Below are positions 15,623-18,492 of a stretch of DNA of 18,492 nucleotides, piece by piece; positions within the stretch are counted from its first letter, which is position 1; the number at the start of each line of letters is the position of its first letter. A model generated the notes under the pieces. That model was given only the letters and a program-made list of their open reading frames with translations. It was not told the DNA's origin and did not search any database. Origin of the DNA: Bacteroidales bacterium (GTDB taxonomy: Bacteria > Bacteroidota > Bacteroidia > Bacteroidales > UBA10428); assembly GCA_016935595.1 (NCBI GenBank), contig JAFGQQ010000175.1, positions 1 to 18,492 of the forward strand, given 5' to 3'. Position numbers and translations under genes: made by a program.

Positions 15623-16579
15623 TCAACTATTAATTAAAGACATACTTATATTAAAAGAATGATCGGTATTAATTTTTACTTCTAACCCATCTTCAGCAAT
15701 TATAACTTCGTTAAATTTTTTTACTGCATTCTTTAAAAAAATATCTGTGTTTTTATATCGAGAAGAGAAATGTGTTAGAATTAACTTTTTAATTTTTGCT
15801 TTATTTGCAATTTCGGCAGCCTCTAATGCAGTTGAGTGATATGTTTCATGAGCAATATCCTGTTTATCATCACAAAAGGTTGCTTCATGTAATAATAAGT
15901 CGGCTCCTTCTATTATTTTTACAATCGATTCATCAAATAAAGTATCGGAACAATATGCAAAAGACCTTGGATCGTATGAAGGAGTGGTTAACTCAGAATT
16001 TTTAATAATAATTCCTTCACCAGTTATAAAGTCTGCTCCATTTATAATATCAACCCTGTTTTTAATCGGAATTTTGTATTGTTCGACTTTTTCTTTGTTT
16101 AAATGATCGGGCCGCTTTTTTTCTTTAAAAATAAAACCATTAGTTGGAATCCTGTGTTTTAAAGGGAAGGATTCAACAGTTAAATTTTTATTTTCAAAAA
16201 TTATTTCTTTCTTTTCTGTATGTAAAAAATGATAAATAATTTTAAAATCGAGGTTATTATCAAAAAATTTGAAATGATTATCCAGAATATTCTTAATCTC
16301 TTTATTGGCATAGATATGGAGATCATTTTTTCTTCCTAATAAATTATAAGTTGAAATTAAGCCATATAGTCCAAAAAAATGATCACCATGCAAATGAGAT
16401 ATAAATATATGGTTTATTTTACCAAGTTTTATCCTGTATTTTCTTAATTGCATTTGTGTTCCTTCACCACAATCAATTAAAAAAAAACGCTCATGTACAT
16501 TAAGTACACAAGCGCTCGGATATCTTCTTGATGTGGGTAAAGCTGAACTACTACCAAGAATAGTTAATGAAAATGTCAC
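15623..16579 (-). CDS. rnz: ribonuclease Z (tRNA 3'-end endonuclease)
   Basis: The 318-residue metallo-beta-lactamase fold enzyme cleaves precursor tRNAs at the 3' end. It begins with the family opening L-T-I-L-G-S-S-S-A-L-P-T. Motif II H-L-H-G-D-H places His62, His64, Asp66 and His67 around two zincs. Further motifs are I-D-C-G-E-G-T-Q, P-L-K-H-R-I, Y-C-S-D-T, H-E-A-T-F and L-T-H-F-S-S-R-Y. The length is typical of the short bacterial form (RNase Z-S). Its GTG start at 16579 shares one base with the TAG stop of the upstream STAS gene (T-A-G-T-G), suggesting translational coupling. Confidence 0.95.
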   Translation of the reverse strand: MTFSLTILGSSSALPTSRRYPSACVLNVHERFFLIDCGEGTQMQLRKYRIKLGKINHIFISHLHGDHFFGLYGLISTYNLLGRKNDLHIYANKEIKNILDNHFKFFDNNLDFKIIYHFLHTEKKEIIFENKNLTVESFPLKHRIPTNGFIFKEKKRPDHLNKEKVEQYKIPIKNRVDIINGADFITGEGIIIKNSELTTPSYDPRSFAYCSDTLFDESIVKIIEGADLLLHEATFCDDKQDIAHETYHSTALEAAEIANKAKIKKLILTHFSSRYKNTDIFLKNAVKKFNEVIIAEDGLEVKINTDHSFNISMSLINS

Positions 16580-16941
16580 TATTGCATATTTTTTTCTTCT
16601 TCTGAAGCAATCAGTTCAACACCCTCATCTATCGAATTTGTGATATTTAATACAGTATCGAGCTGTGAAATTGTTATTAAACGATCGACAGCATCAGTTA
16701 ATCCAGTTAACACAAATGTTCCATTTGCATTTTTACATAAACGATTTGCAACAAGTATTGCACTTAAACCAGAGGAATCACAATACCTGCAATTACTCAG
16801 ATCAAGAATGATATTTTTTTCACCATTTCCTGAAATTAACACTAATTCTGATTTAAGAGTAGGAGCAACATTTGTGTCTAGTTTTTCTTCTAGTACTTGT
16901 ATTAATGTATAATTATCAAATTTTTCGATCTTAAATTCCAT
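16579..16941 (-). CDS. STAS-domain anti-sigma factor antagonist-like protein
   Basis: The 120-residue single-domain STAS protein is of the SpoIIAA/RsbV type. The phospho-acceptor loop reads C-D-S-S-G-L-S-A-I with Ser57 in the position of the phosphorylated serine of SpoIIAA. It is preceded by I-I-L-D-L-S-N-C and followed by the usual V-L-T-G-L and L-D-T-V-L-N-I. Such proteins cycle between phosphorylated and unphosphorylated forms under a GHKL kinase and a PP2C phosphatase. No RsbW-type kinase or sigma factor lies next to it. It sits 36 bases after rpsA and overlaps the rnz start by one base. The phosphatase at 12151 and the SiaB-like kinase at 5240 are the only candidate modifiers in the window. 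The family call is firm and the partner is unknown. Confidence 0.88.
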   Translation of the reverse strand: MEFKIEKFDNYTLIQVLEEKLDTNVAPTLKSELVLISGNGEKNIILDLSNCRYCDSSGLSAILVANRLCKNANGTFVLTGLTDAVDRLITISQLDTVLNITNSIDEGVELIASEEEKNMQ

Positions 16942-16977
16942 TTTTAGATTAATTTAAATTTTCCTAAATATAAGGAA

Positions 16978-18492
16978 TTATTCTTTTTTATCATCAATTT
17001 CTTTGGTATGTTTTTTTATTTTTTTTTCATTTTCTTTTTCCCTCTGCTTTTTTTCACTTGCTTCCATTTCCGACTTCAGGCTTGCCAAATCAGTAATATC
17101 TCCTAATGTAGTTCTTTCTATATTACTTTTAATTTTCTTTTGTGTTTTTTTAACAGTTGTATCATTTGCTTTCTTTTTTGATTTTTCTACTGCTTTCTTT
17201 TCATCTAAATAAACTTTCGCATGAGATAAAACAATTTTTTTAGCAGATTTATTGAATTCAATTACTTTAAAAGGTAATTTTTCATCAACCTTTGCCTGTG
17301 AACCATCTTCTTTAGCCAATTGTTTTTGAGAGGAAAATCCTTCAACTCCGTATGGCAAAGCCACTATCGCACCCTTATCAACTTTTTCAATGATTGTTCC
17401 TTCATGCACCGAATCAACAACGAAGACAGTCTCAAATACATCCCATGGATTTTCTTCAAGTTGTTTATGACCTAAACTTAATCTCCTGTTTTCTTTATCA
17501 ATTTCTAAAACAACTACTTCAATATCGTCTCCTATATTTGTGAATTCTGCCGGATGCTTAATTTTTTTTGTCCATGATAAATCGGAAATATGAATTAATC
17601 CATCCACACCTTCTTCTATCTCAACAAAAACTCCAAAATTGGTAAAATTTCGGACTTTCGCCGCATGTTTTGTCCCTATTGAATATTTCTTTTCAATAGT
17701 TTCCCAAGGATCGGTTTTTAATTGTTTAATGCCTAACGACATCTTTCTTTCTTCACGATCGAGGGTAAGAATTTGTGCTTTTACTTTATCATTAACTTGT
17801 AAAAATTCCTGTGCACTTCTTAAATGTTGCGACCATGACATTTCAGATACATGAATTAAACCTTCAACACCAGGTGCGATTTCAATAAAAGCGCCATAAT
17901 CAGCTAAAACAACTACTTTTCCTTCAACCACATCACCAACTTTTAAATTAGGATCGAGCTGGTCCCATGGATGTGGCGTTAATTGTTTAAGCCCCAGTGC
18001 AATACGTTTCTTGTCATCATCAAAATCTAGTATAACAACATTTAATTTTTGATCTAACTCAACAATTTCTTCAGGATGGTTTACCCTACCCCATGATAAA
18101 TCAGTTATATGAATTAACCCGTCAACTCCGCCTAAATCAATGAATACTCCATAAGGAGTTATATTTTTAACAGTACCTTCCAGTACTTGTCCTTTTTCGA
18201 GTTTGGCAATAATTTCCGCTTTTTGTTGTTCAAGTTCAGCTTCAATAAGAGCTTTATGAGAAACAACAACATTTTTAAATTCATGATTAATTTTTACAAC
18301 TTTAAATTCCATTGTTTTCCCAACAAAAACATCATAATCACGAATTGGTTTTACATCAATTTGTGAACCCGGTAAGAATGCTTCAATTCCGAATACATCA
18401 ACAATCATTCCTCCTTTTGTTCTGCACTTAATATAACCTTTAATAATTTCATCTTGCTCAAGAGCTTCATTTACCCTGTCCCACGATTTTAA
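16978..18492 (-). CDS. rpsA: 30S ribosomal protein S1, 5' end beyond the window
   Basis: The reading frame is open to the right edge, so about 504 C-terminal residues are present and the true start lies outside. An ATG at 18408 is internal: the preceding codons encode K-G-Y-I-K-C-R-T-K-G-G, part of an S1 domain. One partial and four complete S1 RNA-binding domains follow. Three of them carry [YF]-G-[VA]-F-[IV]-[DE], G-[LV]-[ID]-G-L-I-H-[IV]-[ST] and the separating P-W-[DE]. The last is divergent (G-V-E-G-F-S-S-Q). The C-terminus is a Lys/Glu-rich tail of about 85 residues that contains T-L-G-D-I-T-D-L-A-S-L-K, a segment I recall from other Bacteroidota S1 proteins. S1 binds mRNA on the ribosome. 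The STAS gene follows 36 bases downstream. Confidence 0.95.
   Translation of the reverse strand, partial: LKSWDRVNEALEQDEIIKGYIKCRTKGGMIVDVFGIEAFLPGSQIDVKPIRDYDVFVGKTMEFKVVKINHEFKNVVVSHKALIEAELEQQKAEIIAKLEKGQVLEGTVKNITPYGVFIDLGGVDGLIHITDLSWGRVNHPEEIVELDQKLNVVILDFDDDKKRIALGLKQLTPHPWDQLDPNLKVGDVVEGKVVVLADYGAFIEIAPGVEGLIHVSEMSWSQHLRSAQEFLQVNDKVKAQILTLDREERKMSLGIKQLKTDPWETIEKKYSIGTKHAAKVRNFTNFGVFVEIEEGVDGLIHISDLSWTKKIKHPAEFTNIGDDIEVVVLEIDKENRRLSLGHKQLEENPWDVFETVFVVDSVHEGTIIEKVDKGAIVALPYGVEGFSSQKQLAKEDGSQAKVDEKLPFKVIEFNKSAKKIVLSHAKVYLDEKKAVEKSKKKANDTTVKKTQKKIKSNIERTTLGDITDLASLKSEMEASEKKQREKENEKKIKKHTKEIDDKKE

Noticed and set aside
16961..16977. Small hairpin (TTCCT, 7-base loop, AGGAA) between rpsA and the STAS gene
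   Set aside because: The stem has only five pairs and no T tract follows on the minus strand, so it is not a convincing terminator.

Overview
The window is about 18.5 kb of very AT-rich DNA from a member of the Bacteroidota, most likely a Bacteroidales-type anaerobe or marine/sediment relative. This is judged from the protein families (TerB-fused ABCG-like exporter, TPR-SpoIIE phosphatase, the long serine acetyltransferase, OmpL47-like surface protein, S41 protease, S9 peptidase), signal peptides ending in A-Q or S-Q, the absence of Shine-Dalgarno sequences, and promoter boxes of the TAnnTTTG type. There are no tRNA, rRNA, CRISPR or insertion-sequence features. No gene-free stretch exceeds 300 bases; the longest are 175-346 and 5792-5951.

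Layout. The left edge holds the 5' end of a leftward dipeptidyl-peptidase-IV-like gene (1-174). A rightward cluster follows: a putative lipoprotein (347-1249), a small secreted protein (1257-1679) and a 1029-residue ABCG-like ABC transporter with an N-terminal TerB-like domain (1734-4823). It converges, with only 15 bases between stop codons, on a run of twelve leftward genes that fills the rest. In transcription order (right to left) these are rpsA (5' end cut by the window edge), a STAS protein, rnz, guaA, a TPR/transmembrane/SpoIIE-type PP2C phosphatase, a SiaC-like (DUF1987) protein, an Ig-like/OmpL47-repeat surface protein, an S41 protease, serine acetyltransferase, a THUMP rRNA methyltransferase, a SiaB-like kinase and a second SiaC-like protein.

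How the genes may work together. The most interesting content is a dispersed partner-switching (phospho-switch) set resembling SiaABC of Pseudomonas: one GHKL-like kinase (SiaB-like), two SiaC-like substrates that both keep Thr68 in an N-T-[SA]-S-S-K motif, one membrane PP2C phosphatase (SiaA-like role) and a STAS protein with the phospho-acceptor D-S-S-G motif. The Pseudomonas output, the diguanylate cyclase SiaD, is not in the window, so the output is unknown. The convergent ABC transporter and the surface-repeat protein are the nearest non-housekeeping candidates. An identical 20-bp promoter-like element stands upstream of both the kinase/SiaC unit and the guaA-phosphatase-SiaC unit, which may link the two halves. 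The remaining genes (rpsA, rnz, guaA, cysE, rRNA methyltransferase, ctpA-like) are housekeeping.
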